Shown: positions 52,569 through 60,945 of the stretch, one piece after another
How positions within the stretch are numbered: position 1 is the first letter of the stretch
Layout: every line of letters begins with the position of its first letter
NCBI GenBank assembly: GCA_903912445.1
Contig: CAIWHP010000196.1
Location: forward strand, 1 to 60,945
Length of the DNA: 60,945 nt
Direction of reading: 5' to 3'
Source: an uncultured Lentisphaerota bacterium
GTDB lineage: Bacteria > Verrucomicrobiota > Kiritimatiellia > CAIQIC01
Translations under genes and position numbers: made by a program
The notes under the pieces: generated by a model
What the model was told of the DNA's origin: nothing
What the model saw: only the letters and a program-made list of their open reading frames with translations
Databases searched by the model: none

Positions 52569-55500
52569 ACGGACAGGGCAGTCGCCGGCGGCCCTGCTTT
52601 TGCCGCAGGTATGTTGAGGAGTTGTTTCAAGGTGGGCCGCAGGAGGGGCGCCTGGCCGGGGTAGATGATGGTCTGCTCCGCCTGCGCATCGGAGGGTGGT
52701 GTGCCGGCCGCGTGGTTGATTTCCAGGAAGCGGCCGCACGCCAGGTCGCGCTGGGCCGGAGATAGCTGCGCGGCTTCGGGATACCATTGGCGGAAAAGCT
52801 CCGCCGCTCCGCAGGCCCGCGGGGTGACTTCGGCTTTGGCATCGGCGGGCAGCGCGGCAATCCACGACAACTCCTCGGCGGTGCGGAGCGGCTGGCCGTC
52901 GCGGATGAGCCGGCGCGCATAACTGCGGCGGAGCAGCGTGCTGTAGTCCGCGGGCAGACCACGGGCGAGGATCGCGTCCTCAAGTTTACAGGCGTCATTA
53001 AACTGCAGCACGCGGTGGTTGAAGTCGTCGGCGACGAGCAGGCCGCCGTTGCTGGCGAGGTGCAGGGCGCAGGCCTGGGCGAGCTCATCGAACACCAGCT
53101 TCCGCTGCAGCGGCGCAGGGTCGTGTGCGGCGAACCAGGTCCGCACCGCAGCCTCATAGAAGGCGCGGTTTCGGTCGCGCGGCAGCACAAGGTCCTCTTT
53201 GGCGCGTTTCATCATGGCGCTCTTGACGCTTTTCGTGCCGCGCTCGACTTGTGCGGCTGGAGCGCCGGGCGTGTCGGCCGGCGCGGTGGCCACGGGCAGG
53301 CGGTTGCCGGGCGCGAGCGCGGGCTCGGTGACGAAGCTCGCGTGCGGCGGGCCTGCCTTCGCCATCAGCTTCAGCACAACCGGGGCGACGCCATCCGCCG
53401 TGGCGGAGATGGTGATTTCACCCGGCAGGCCGGTGGCGCGCACGAGCGCGCAGACCGGGGCGACGATGTAGAAACTGCCGTTGCGTGCGCTGCGCTGCTT
53501 GAGGTCGCTCTCGTAGGTGGCGGGTGTGACCAGGGTGGCGGGGCCGCTGATGTCCCAGCGCAGGGTGCGGTCGAATTCCGGCACGGGCACGCCGGCCTCG
53601 TCCACCACGTCCAGCGTCAGCACGGCGATGGCATCGCCCGCGGCCTCGAGCGCCGGTTGCGACGCGGTGAGCGTGAGGCGCGCCGGCGCGCCCGCCATCA
53701 CGACGCGGCGGGTCACGGTCTGCGCGCCTTTCTGCCCCGCCACGCGCAGTTCGCCGCGCTCCACCGGCACAGCCTTGAAGGCGACGTTCCAGAAGTTCTC
53801 CGCGCACGGCTGTTGCGTGCCGAGGCTGCGGCCATTGACGAACAGCTCCACGGAGTCGCAATTCGAGTCCACGATGAAGTCGTGTGTCTGGCCGAGATAA
53901 CGGGGCTGCCAGTAATGCGGATGGACGAAGGCCATCGGCTCCGGCGTGTACTGCGCCTGCCAGAGGAAATACATGTATTTCGGGAGGCGGTAGAGATCCA
54001 CCCAGCCCTTGGGGTTGAGGTGCAGGAGCGGGCAGTGGGCGTACTCGCGGTCGGCGCCGTGATCGGCGTAGAGCCACATGTTCCCGTTCGGCATGTCGAT
54101 GCGCCCGCGCTGGCTGCCGCCTTCGACCAGCGCCTGCGTGTGCTGCCAGGCCTCGGTGCCGGCCTGCTGGCCGTTCGCCGGTTCGAAGTCCGCCACGTCG
54201 CGGTGCGTCCACCCGCGCACGGTGCAGCGCAGGAGATTTTCCATATCCATGTCCGCATCCGTGTGCGTGACGAACGCGCCGGCCTTTTTCAGGTCGCTGT
54301 GCCGCTCGTGGATCAGGCGCGTGTCGTCCTCGGCGTGGACCCACGCGGAATCGGCGGGGTTGCTGCTTTCGTTGCCGACGCTCCACATCACGAGGCTGGG
54401 GTGATTGCGGTCGCGCCGGACCATTTCGACGACCTGCTGCCGCTGGACGCCCGTGTCGAACTTGATGTTCTTGATGTTCGGCACTTCCTCGCACACCAGC
54501 AGGCCATACCGGTCGGCGAGGTCGTAGACCAGCGGATCCTGCGTGTAGTGTGCGGTGCGCAGGAAATTATGGCCTTGGCCGAAGCGGATGTCGGCCAAGT
54601 CGCGGACGTGCATCCACTTCGGCACCGCGTCGCCCAGCCACGGAAACTCCTGGTGCCGGTTCGTGCCGTGCAGGTGCAGGCGCCGGCCGTTGAGGTAGCC
54701 GCGCTGCTCGGCCTTGTTCCACTCGAACCAGCGGAAGCCCAGCGGGCTGGCGTAGCGGTCGACCACGGCGCCGCCCACGCGCACCTCGCTCGCGACGCGG
54801 TACAGCACCGGCGTCTCGATCGACCACAACCGGGGCCTGGCGACGGCGAAGTGCGGCTGGTCGAACTTGTGCAGTGCGCCCGCCGCGACCGTCGCCCGCG
54901 TCTCGTCCTGTGCGAGCGGTTGGCCGGCCGGGTCCAGCAGCGTCGTGCGCAGCGTGACGGTGCGCGGCTCCGTGTCGCCGTTCTGGACCCAGGTCCGCAC
55001 GCGCACGGTGGCGCGCTCGGCGCTGACCTGGGGGGTGGTGACGAAGGTGCCCCCCTCGTGCGAGGCCGCACCCTGGAACGGGATATGCACGGCGTGCTTC
55101 ACCACGAGCCGCACCTCGCGATAGAGGCCGCCATACACATCAAAATTACCGGCCGTCATCGGCGGCGTGTGGAACACATCATCGCGCCGCGCGTTCACCG
55201 CCACGGCGAGCACGTTGGTGCCCGCGCACAGCTGCGGGGTGAGCTCAAACTCGAACGAGGCGTAGCCGCCTTTGTGGTCGCCGAGTTCGTGGCCGTTGAG
55301 CCACACGCGGCAATATTTCATCACGCCGTCGAACTCCGCGAACACGCGCCGCCCGGCCAGCGTGCCGGGGTCGAGGACGAAGCTCTTCCGGTACACGCCC
55401 CAGCCCGTCCACCAATACGCCGCGTCGCGCTCCGACGGCCGCGCGATAAAGGGATGCACCTCGCGTGTCGTCTCGCAGGTGTGCCACGTATGCGGCAGCG

Positions 55501-55810
55501 TCACGACCGGCCAGCGCAGGTCGTCCGCCTGCGGCGCGAGCAGCGCGGTGTCGAGCTGCTCGCCCGGGAAATAGTTGAACGCCCAGTCACGCTTGAGCGG
55601 CTGCACGGCGCGCGGTGCGAGCGCTTGCCGCGCGCGCGTCGTCCAGTCCGCGGTGGCCAGCGCCGCCTCGTCGGGATGCGGCTGCCCGCCCAACGCGGGC
55701 CAGGGGATGAGGCGCTGGATATCAGCCGGTGCGGCGGCGCCCGGTGGGGCCGCCACGGCCAGCTGGTTAAGCAGGCCGAGCGCGCAGAGGACGGTGAGGG
55801 TGGTTCGCAT
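52535..55810 (-). CDS. Large secreted GH2-family protein (beta-galactosidase-like)
   Basis: 1091 residues. Signal peptide about 1-20. GH2 jelly-roll domain (about 70-240, with Trp-Leu-Asn-Gly-His-Glu-Leu-Gly), Ig-like domain, then a TIM barrel. Acid/base Glu481 is in Trp-Ser-Val-Gly-Asn-Glu-Ser. At the nucleophile strand the sequence is Trp-Leu-Tyr-Ala582-Asp-His-Gly-Ala-Asp-Arg, where a Glu is expected. Residues about 700-870 form further Ig-like domains. The C-terminal ~220 residues (about 875-1091) carry an alpha-helical, peroxidase-lipoprotein-like extension of unknown role. No ribosome site is obvious at ATG 55810. Confidence 0.85.
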   Translation of the reverse strand: MRTTLTVLCALGLLNQLAVAAPPGAAAPADIQRLIPWPALGGQPHPDEAALATADWTTRARQALAPRAVQPLKRDWAFNYFPGEQLDTALLAPQADDLRWPVVTLPHTWHTCETTREVHPFIARPSERDAAYWWTGWGVYRKSFVLDPGTLAGRRVFAEFDGVMKYCRVWLNGHELGDHKGGYASFEFELTPQLCAGTNVLAVAVNARRDDVFHTPPMTAGNFDVYGGLYREVRLVVKHAVHIPFQGAASHEGGTFVTTPQVSAERATVRVRTWVQNGDTEPRTVTLRTTLLDPAGQPLAQDETRATVAAGALHKFDQPHFAVARPRLWSIETPVLYRVASEVRVGGAVVDRYASPLGFRWFEWNKAEQRGYLNGRRLHLHGTNRHQEFPWLGDAVPKWMHVRDLADIRFGQGHNFLRTAHYTQDPLVYDLADRYGLLVCEEVPNIKNIKFDTGVQRQQVVEMVRRDRNHPSLVMWSVGNESSNPADSAWVHAEDDTRLIHERHSDLKKAGAFVTHTDADMDMENLLRCTVRGWTHRDVADFEPANGQQAGTEAWQHTQALVEGGSQRGRIDMPNGNMWLYADHGADREYAHCPLLHLNPKGWVDLYRLPKYMYFLWQAQYTPEPMAFVHPHYWQPRYLGQTHDFIVDSNCDSVELFVNGRSLGTQQPCAENFWNVAFKAVPVERGELRVAGQKGAQTVTRRVVMAGAPARLTLTASQPALEAAGDAIAVLTLDVVDEAGVPVPEFDRTLRWDISGPATLVTPATYESDLKQRSARNGSFYIVAPVCALVRATGLPGEITISATADGVAPVVLKLMAKAGPPHASFVTEPALAPGNRLPVATAPADTPGAPAAQVERGTKSVKSAMMKRAKEDLVLPRDRNRAFYEAAVRTWFAAHDPAPLQRKLVFDELAQACALHLASNGGLLVADDFNHRVLQFNDACKLEDAILARGLPADYSTLLRRSYARRLIRDGQPLRTAEELSWIAALPADAKAEVTPRACGAAELFRQWYPEAAQLSPAQRDLACGRFLEINHAAGTPPSDAQAEQTIIYPGQAPLLRPTLKQLLNIPAAKAGPPATALSVSQALEKTRPR

Positions 55811-55820
55811 AAGCGGGCTT

Positions 55821-55849
55821 TTATCGGTTTACCGGCAAGCTGTTAGAAT
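55821..55849 (+). promoter_or_regulatory. Candidate promoter in the divergent GH2/1206-aa gap
   Basis: TTATCG (55821-55826) and TAGAAT (55844-55849) spaced by 17 bases. The 320-base gap between the two genes otherwise holds palindrome array I and nothing else recognisable. Confidence 0.35.
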
Positions 55850-56067
55850 AATGACAGGGAAGTGCCGGGCGCGTTTCCGTTGGCGTACTCTGCGCCTGAA
55901 GAACCCGCTCCAGCAGCCGGGCTGCGGCGGCCTGACGGCGTGCAGCGGCATGGTCGCACCGGCTAGCATCGTGCATGGCGCTGACGTATAAGTTGGGTGA
56001 ATTAGTCTGTCCAGCCTTTTCCCCTGCCGGCTCACCCAGCGCCGGGCCGCGTGTTCAGTACGGTGGG

Positions 56068-56114
56068 TTTCCAAGCCTTGGAAGAAATGCTAGTTTGCGT
56101 TTCCAAGCTTTGGA
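56068..56114. repeat. Palindrome array I (2 units)
   Basis: Units 56068-56083 and 56100-56114, start-to-start 32 bp, just before the ribosome site (AGGAG near 56119-56123) of the 1206-residue gene. Confidence 0.88.
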
Positions 56115-56130
56115 TGACAGGAGCAGCACG

Positions 56131-59100
56131 ATGCAGAGAGGGATGCCTGGCGGGCGGGGACTGCTGGCGGTGATGCTGATGGTGCCGCTGTTCACGGGCG
56201 CAGCGGCAGCAGCGCAGGCATCGGCGAACCAGCCGGCCGCCGCCGGCCCCGCGCCAGCGGTGCGCGACCATTATGTCGATGTGACGGCCTATCCGGACTA
56301 CCGCCGGCGTCCATGGCCCATGCCTGGCTGGGAGACCTTCGGCAACCAGGTGCAGCTCGTCGGGGACCGTTACCTGAACGTCAAGAAGACCACGCCGGGA
56401 GGGTCGACCGGCACGATCTTCCGTCCCAACTATGACCTGGTCAGAGGCGGCACCGACGAGGCCTTCACCAACCTGCTAGCCCACCTCAAGGCGGCCAACC
56501 CGAAACTCTTCGTCTGGAACCTGGGCGGTTACATTTGGACCCAGCACCCCGGCGGCTTCGTCGACTACCACCGCATCGGGCAGCTGCAATCCGTCCTCGG
56601 GGACCAGTTCCTCGGCTGCGACATCGGCGAGCAGGACGGCCACTACGCCAACGGGTACAAGGGGCTCACCCGGCTGACCGGGGAGCCTTTCGAGGAGCAG
56701 CTCAAAATCCACACCATCCAGCAGCGCATAGCCGAGGACCATGCGGACAAGGCTTCCCTGCTGACGGTGATGTACAACTGGCATGACATGCTGCGCGACG
56801 GGGCTGTGGTGAGCGCGGCCGCGGAGTGCCAGAACCGGGGAGGGGTGACCGGGACACAGATCCAGTACGCGTTCCTGCGCGGGGCCTCCCGCCAGTACGG
56901 GGTGACGCTCTCCGGAGACCTCGCCGTCTTCACCTCTTGGGATCATTACCGGACCAGCCTGGCCCTGCGCCGCCGCGTGCTCTACAGTCAGTACCAGTGG
57001 AACACCACCATCCTGAGCTGCGAGGATGCCTACGGGCCTTCTCCGCTCCTGGCCGACTTCAACCGCTGGATGCAACAATTCCTGAAGGAGTATCCCCGCC
57101 CCGGGCCTGTTCAGTGTCCCGTCGCACTGCTTACCGATCCCTTCCAAGGCTGGATGCCCTCCCAGACCCACCTCGGGCAGTTCAAGAAGCATGTCCAGAT
57201 GGCCTACGAACCCGGCGATTTTCTGACCCACCTGCTGCTCCATGCCGTTTATCCGAACTACTACGACAACGGCGTCTGGAAGAACGAAAGCCGCGCCCTT
57301 GTCCCGACACCCTACGGCGACATCACCGAGGTTATTACGAGCGACTGTCCCGGGCCCGTCCTCGCCGGCTACGGCGCCGTGATCGCCGCCGGCGACCTAC
57401 CGACCGGCGGGGCCGAGTTGCGTGACCGGCTGGAAACCTACACCGCGGCGGGCGGGCAGCTGGTGCTCACGGCCGCCAACGCACGGCGCCTCTGGCCGGA
57501 GTGGAAGATCAGCTCTGCCACGAAAGCGTTCCCGGCAGGCTGCCGGGTCAACCTCGGCAGAGAGTCGCTGACCGAGCCACTGGCCTTCGAGGTCTGGATC
57601 CTTGACCCTGCGGTGATCCCGGGGGCCGTCGTCACCATGGCCGCAGCCGATGGCACGCCGCTGGTCCTGGACATCCCGCGCGGCCAGGGACATATCACCC
57701 TGCTGGCCTCCCCCTATGGCCTCAACAGCCAACCCGCGCCGGTGGCAGAGCGCCCGTATCCGCTCTGGCGTCAGCAGCTCGACGCGGCGCCCGAGCAGGT
57801 CCAGCCCTTTTCGCTGCTGGAGCATGTGCTCAAGGTGGTTGACTCCACGCTGAAATCCCAACAGCTCTTCTCTGTCGGTAACAGCCAGCTTGCCTATATC
57901 GTCAACCGGATGGGCCCCGACACCTACCTGATCGGCATCTACAATGCGCAACTGACCCGGCAGACCTTCCTCATCGAGAGCAAGATCGGCGCGATCACCT
58001 CCAAGGACGAAATCCCCCTTGACAACCTTGCCCGAAAATACCCCTTTCTGCCCGCGGGCTACCCCGGTGACGGCCAACCCGCCGGTCCCTCTGCTATCGC
58101 GGCGGGCGATGTCCGATTCTTCAAGGTGGCCGTGAGTCCTGCCGCGAACCGGATCAAGCTCGTTGCCTCTCCGGTCTTTGAGGCCCCGCCCAAAAACCGT
58201 TTCGTGAGGATGTCCACCTTGCCGGACCTGGAGCGGAGCCTGCTCCGGTGGCCCACCTTCTTCCAGCATTGTGATGGCGTACTGCTCGATTGGACCCAGT
58301 TCCGGGACATCGATCCGGATGCTCTGCGATATGACGGCAGCCGGTGGTTGAACCGGCAAAAGCTGGGTTTTGTTGTCGATCTCCGCACCGCCCAGCGTGA
58401 CGGTGCACTGCGCTTGGATCCGTCCGCCGGGCAACAGACCCTCGCCCTGTTCAAATCCGTGGCCGAAAAAATGGCGATCCTGGATGGTGCAAGGCATCTG
58501 CTTTTCTCCGCCGGCACGGTCACCGAGGTGCAGGAGCTCGCGGCCCTCTCCGTTGATCCCGCTTTTTCCGGCTACACATTTCATGTCCTGCCACTCACCG
58601 CCACGGCGGCGCAGGCCCTCGGATCCGGCAGTGGACGGCTGCGTACCGCCTGCACCGACGCAGCTCCTGTGAAACCCAGGAATCCTGCAGAGGCCGGTCT
58701 CCTGCTCATCGCTCCCGGGACGACCGTAGTCGATCACAAGTGCACCGCCGACTATCCCGGCCTCCAGGTTCTCGACGCCTCCTACGGCGACTGGAACACG
58801 CTTTATGCCGACCTGAAGCATGCCTGGGAACTCCCCGGATCGGTCCCCATGGTCGGCCAACCGATGAAGCAGGGCGAGGTCACCGGCACGGCCCGCCCGG
58901 TCCGGCCGGACCTGTATCTCTCCCTGCGCGATCCGGGCAACGCCGAGCGCGCCCTGCAGGCGCTGGACACCGTCTGGAGGGATTTCGCCGGTGTGAAGCT
59001 GGAATCCTCCCTGGTCTGGCAGATGAGTCCCGAGGCCTGCCGTCACTTTGGAGCGAGGCTCAAGCAACTCGGTTTGAAGGTCATCGTCGATTTTAGCGAC

Positions 59101-59751
59101 CATCTCAACGGCTGGACCGGACTCACCCTCCAGGATCTGAGCGCCAGCATGAAGACCCCCGCCATCGGAAACCATGCCCGCAGCCTGCGGGTCTTCCGGA
59201 ATGTCGCCGCGAAGCTGCCGCTGCTCGGGGCCACGCACGCCCTCTTCGTGATGAGTCCGGTCACGAGCCTTAAGCCGAAGGATGGGTCAAAGGATGTCGA
59301 ACCGCAGGCCAACCGCGCGTGCTTCGACGACTTCTGCCGCCTGCTCCGCGAGCAGGATGTGACCGCCCATCTCTGGTTCAATCCTTACCGCAGCCAGAGC
59401 AGGGCGGAGCTGCTGGAACTGATCAAGGCGACACCGGGCGTCAAGGCCGCGCTGAACCTCAACGCCGATCCCGACCTTTCCGCGGGGAGCACCTGGGTGG
59501 GCGAGCACTTGGGCATGATCGTACTTGGAGGAGGAACCTTTGCGGTGAAGGCCCGCAATGCCATGAAGACGAGCACGCGCTTCGACGGGCTGATGTACGC
59601 GCCCTTCTCGCTGCGCAGCACGCCGCTCGGACCGCTCCCGAAAAACGTCCCGGTGGTGTTGGACGGCGACTATCGCAACGCCGCGGAGATCAAGGCCGAT
59701 CTCGACAAACTGATCAACGGGAACAACATTCTTCGTTCGTACGAAAAGTGA
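56131..59751 (+). CDS. 1206-residue secreted protein with repeated C-terminal domains
   Basis: Signal peptide about 1-30. N-terminal domain (about 50-380) looks like a TIM-barrel glycoside-hydrolase-type fold with Trp-Asn-Leu-Gly-Gly-Tyr-Ile-Trp and Gly-Cys-Asp-Ile-Gly-Glu-Gln-Asp, the latter a possible acidic active site. A glutamine-amidotransferase-like domain follows (about 405-460). Two similar alpha/beta units come next, near 690-850 and 920-1100; each has a Leu-X-Leu-Phe/Val-Phe-Lys/Arg-X-Val-Ala-X-Lys helix followed by a Leu-Phe strand. I do not recognise the family and no function is assigned. The last unit ends Asn-Asn-Ile-Leu-Arg-Ser. Confidence 0.7.
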   Translation: MQRGMPGGRGLLAVMLMVPLFTGAAAAAQASANQPAAAGPAPAVRDHYVDVTAYPDYRRRPWPMPGWETFGNQVQLVGDRYLNVKKTTPGGSTGTIFRPNYDLVRGGTDEAFTNLLAHLKAANPKLFVWNLGGYIWTQHPGGFVDYHRIGQLQSVLGDQFLGCDIGEQDGHYANGYKGLTRLTGEPFEEQLKIHTIQQRIAEDHADKASLLTVMYNWHDMLRDGAVVSAAAECQNRGGVTGTQIQYAFLRGASRQYGVTLSGDLAVFTSWDHYRTSLALRRRVLYSQYQWNTTILSCEDAYGPSPLLADFNRWMQQFLKEYPRPGPVQCPVALLTDPFQGWMPSQTHLGQFKKHVQMAYEPGDFLTHLLLHAVYPNYYDNGVWKNESRALVPTPYGDITEVITSDCPGPVLAGYGAVIAAGDLPTGGAELRDRLETYTAAGGQLVLTAANARRLWPEWKISSATKAFPAGCRVNLGRESLTEPLAFEVWILDPAVIPGAVVTMAAADGTPLVLDIPRGQGHITLLASPYGLNSQPAPVAERPYPLWRQQLDAAPEQVQPFSLLEHVLKVVDSTLKSQQLFSVGNSQLAYIVNRMGPDTYLIGIYNAQLTRQTFLIESKIGAITSKDEIPLDNLARKYPFLPAGYPGDGQPAGPSAIAAGDVRFFKVAVSPAANRIKLVASPVFEAPPKNRFVRMSTLPDLERSLLRWPTFFQHCDGVLLDWTQFRDIDPDALRYDGSRWLNRQKLGFVVDLRTAQRDGALRLDPSAGQQTLALFKSVAEKMAILDGARHLLFSAGTVTEVQELAALSVDPAFSGYTFHVLPLTATAAQALGSGSGRLRTACTDAAPVKPRNPAEAGLLLIAPGTTVVDHKCTADYPGLQVLDASYGDWNTLYADLKHAWELPGSVPMVGQPMKQGEVTGTARPVRPDLYLSLRDPGNAERALQALDTVWRDFAGVKLESSLVWQMSPEACRHFGARLKQLGLKVIVDFSDHLNGWTGLTLQDLSASMKTPAIGNHARSLRVFRNVAAKLPLLGATHALFVMSPVTSLKPKDGSKDVEPQANRACFDDFCRLLREQDVTAHLWFNPYRSQSRAELLELIKATPGVKAALNLNADPDLSAGSTWVGEHLGMIVLGGGTFAVKARNAMKTSTRFDGLMYAPFSLRSTPLGPLPKNVPVVLDGDYRNAAEIKADLDKLINGNNILRSYEK

Positions 59752-59759
59752 GGTGAAGG

Positions 59760-60945
59760 ATGAAGAAGCCCATAGGAATAATCACGGTGCTTGTGGCCCT
59801 CTCGGCGCCGTGGGTTGCCTGTGTGGCGGTGGAGTCGTCGTCGCGGTCGCCGGAGAACCAGGTCTTCCAGTTCATGACCACCGCGACGTTCACGCCACAG
59901 GGGAAGCCGGGCATGACGGCGGTCACGGCCGATGCGTATCTCTGGATTCCGCCGGCGTGCCGGCGCGTGCGCGGCGTGGTGGTGATGGCGCAGAACGTGC
60001 CCGAGCATTGGCTCGTCGGGCACCCGGCGATCCGCGGCGCGAGCAGCGACTGCGACCTTGCGCTGCTGTTCACCTGCCGCTCGTTCCTGCTGTTCAACAC
60101 GTTCAAGGATTATCCGGAGGACGTGCGCCATCGCGAGCACGGCGCGTTCATCCAGCAAATCCTGACGGCGCTCGCGGCGCAGTCGGGCTATGCGGAGCTG
60201 GCGACGGCGCCATGGTTCCCGATGGGCGAGTCCATGGCGCTGATGGTGCCGAACGCGCTGACGAGCGGGTATCCCGACCGCTGCATCGCGGGCATCCAGA
60301 TCAAGGATGGCCAGTGGGACCGGCTGAAGTCGCCGCAGGTGCCCGCGCTCGTCGCGTGCGGCAGCGGCCACGAGTGGGATCAGCCGAAGCACGATTACTT
60401 CACGGCCTGGCAGGCGAAGGCCACCAGCGACCTCCAGCGTCACTGCGCCAAGCGCGCGGCGCAGCCGGCGTGGCCCGGCAGCCTGCTGATCGAGGGCGGC
60501 AGCGCGCATTTCTCCTGCACGGAGGCGATGGCGCAGCTCCTCGCGCAATACATCCGCGCGGCGTGCCAGGCGCGCCTGCCGGTCGACGGCGGCGCCGTAC
60601 TGCGCCCCGTGCAACTCGACGACGGCTGGGTCGCGGGCCTCTCCGTGCCCGGATCGACGCCGCTGCCGCCGAAGCGCTACAGCGACTGCACGCCGGAGGA
60701 GAAAAAGCTGCCGTGGTATTTCGACCGGGCGTCCGCGCAGGCCGCCTTCGACATGGCGGACATCAACTGGAAGGCGCAGTCGTCGCTACCGGTGTTCGCC
60801 GACGCCGCCGGGCAGCCGGTGCCGTTCAACTACCGCGGCATCACCGGCCCCGTGCCTTTCACAATGGAGGCCGACGGCATCACCTTCACGCTCGCCAGCC
60901 TGTTCCTCGACCAGCTGCCCGGCGGCTTCGTCAAGGCCGGCGCGC
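59760..60945 (+). CDS. Secreted alpha/beta-hydrolase-like protein, partial (runs off the window)
   Basis: 395 codons are present. Signal peptide about 1-24. A Pro-Met-Gly-Glu-Ser-Met-Ala segment occupies the nucleophile-elbow position, Ala-Cys-Gly-Ser-Gly-His-Glu follows, and Gly-Gly-Ser-Ala-His-Phe supplies a likely catalytic His. The elbow differs from the usual Gly-X-Ser-X-Gly, but similar sequences occur in PVC hydrolases. It starts 8 bases after the 1206-residue gene with GAAGGA before the ATG, so the two are probably co-transcribed. Confidence 0.75.
   Translation, partial: MKKPIGIITVLVALSAPWVACVAVESSSRSPENQVFQFMTTATFTPQGKPGMTAVTADAYLWIPPACRRVRGVVVMAQNVPEHWLVGHPAIRGASSDCDLALLFTCRSFLLFNTFKDYPEDVRHREHGAFIQQILTALAAQSGYAELATAPWFPMGESMALMVPNALTSGYPDRCIAGIQIKDGQWDRLKSPQVPALVACGSGHEWDQPKHDYFTAWQAKATSDLQRHCAKRAAQPAWPGSLLIEGGSAHFSCTEAMAQLLAQYIRAACQARLPVDGGAVLRPVQLDDGWVAGLSVPGSTPLPPKRYSDCTPEEKKLPWYFDRASAQAAFDMADINWKAQSSLPVFADAAGQPVPFNYRGITGPVPFTMEADGITFTLASLFLDQLPGGFVKAGA

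Noticed and set aside
52787-55846. A 1019-residue plus-strand frame over the GH2 gene
   Set aside because: It is the antisense of the GH2 protein, with no motif of its own.

Overview
The window is high-GC (roughly two thirds G+C), densely coded DNA from a Gram-negative bacterium of the PVC superphylum, most likely Verrucomicrobiota or a close relative (Kiritimatiellota/Lentisphaerota). This is inferred from secreted glycoside hydrolases with Sec signals, Tat-exported Gfo/Idh/MocA oxidoreductases, prepilin-like proteins, PQQ-like propellers, a DUF2934 protein, and short palindromes filling many intergenic gaps. No rRNA, integrase, transposase, phage gene or CRISPR array was seen. One tRNA-Pro(UGG) is present.

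Layout. 1-2.1 kb: start of a lipoprotein gene, an FHA protein overlapping a minor-pseudopilin gene, tRNA-Pro and two small proteins. 2.2-7.5 kb: minus-strand operon DUF2760 - Hsp70-like - Hsp70-like with long C-terminal region. 7.6-13.7 kb: subtilisin-like protease, PQQ-like propeller, Nramp Mn/Fe transporter, tandem universal stress protein, hemerythrin. 13.7-25.7 kb: a long minus-strand directon that looks like an L-fucose scavenging and catabolism island. It holds an aldo-keto L-fucose dehydrogenase, GH29 fucosidase, propeller protein, fuconolactonase-type amidohydrolase, Zn dehydrogenase, FucU, FucP, a tagaturonate-epimerase-family protein and two GH43-like proteins. It is read away from a divergent AraC regulator at 26.0 kb, with a plausible operator between them.

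26-41.4 kb: plus-strand run with a secreted unknown protein, a parallel beta-helix protein, a PH-domain membrane protein, two tandem Tat Gfo/Idh/MocA proteins, a Tat sugar-isomerase-like protein, an SDR, a GH106-like (rhamnosidase-family) protein and an alpha/alpha-barrel-like protein. The last two are joined by a possible 48-residue coupled ORF. 41.5-50.8 kb: zwf, a PQQ-like propeller pair coupled to a pseudopilin-like protein, GH10 xylanase, MATE transporter and alanine dehydrogenase. 50.8-60.9 kb: an internally deleted sialate O-acetylesterase remnant, a ParD-like/zeta-like toxin-antitoxin pair, a very large GH2 protein, a 1206-residue secreted protein with repeated C-terminal domains, and the start of a secreted alpha/beta-hydrolase-like protein.

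The most unusual sequence feature is a family of palindromes (consensus TTTCCAAGGCTTGGAAA), about 25 copies in ten intergenic clusters, spaced near 31 bp (three helical turns) within each cluster. Another is a 154-bp repeat-bearing segment, flanked by exact 16-bp direct repeats, that appears to have split an ancestral mntH-uspA overlap. Functional assignments come from recognising motifs by eye; no database search was run.
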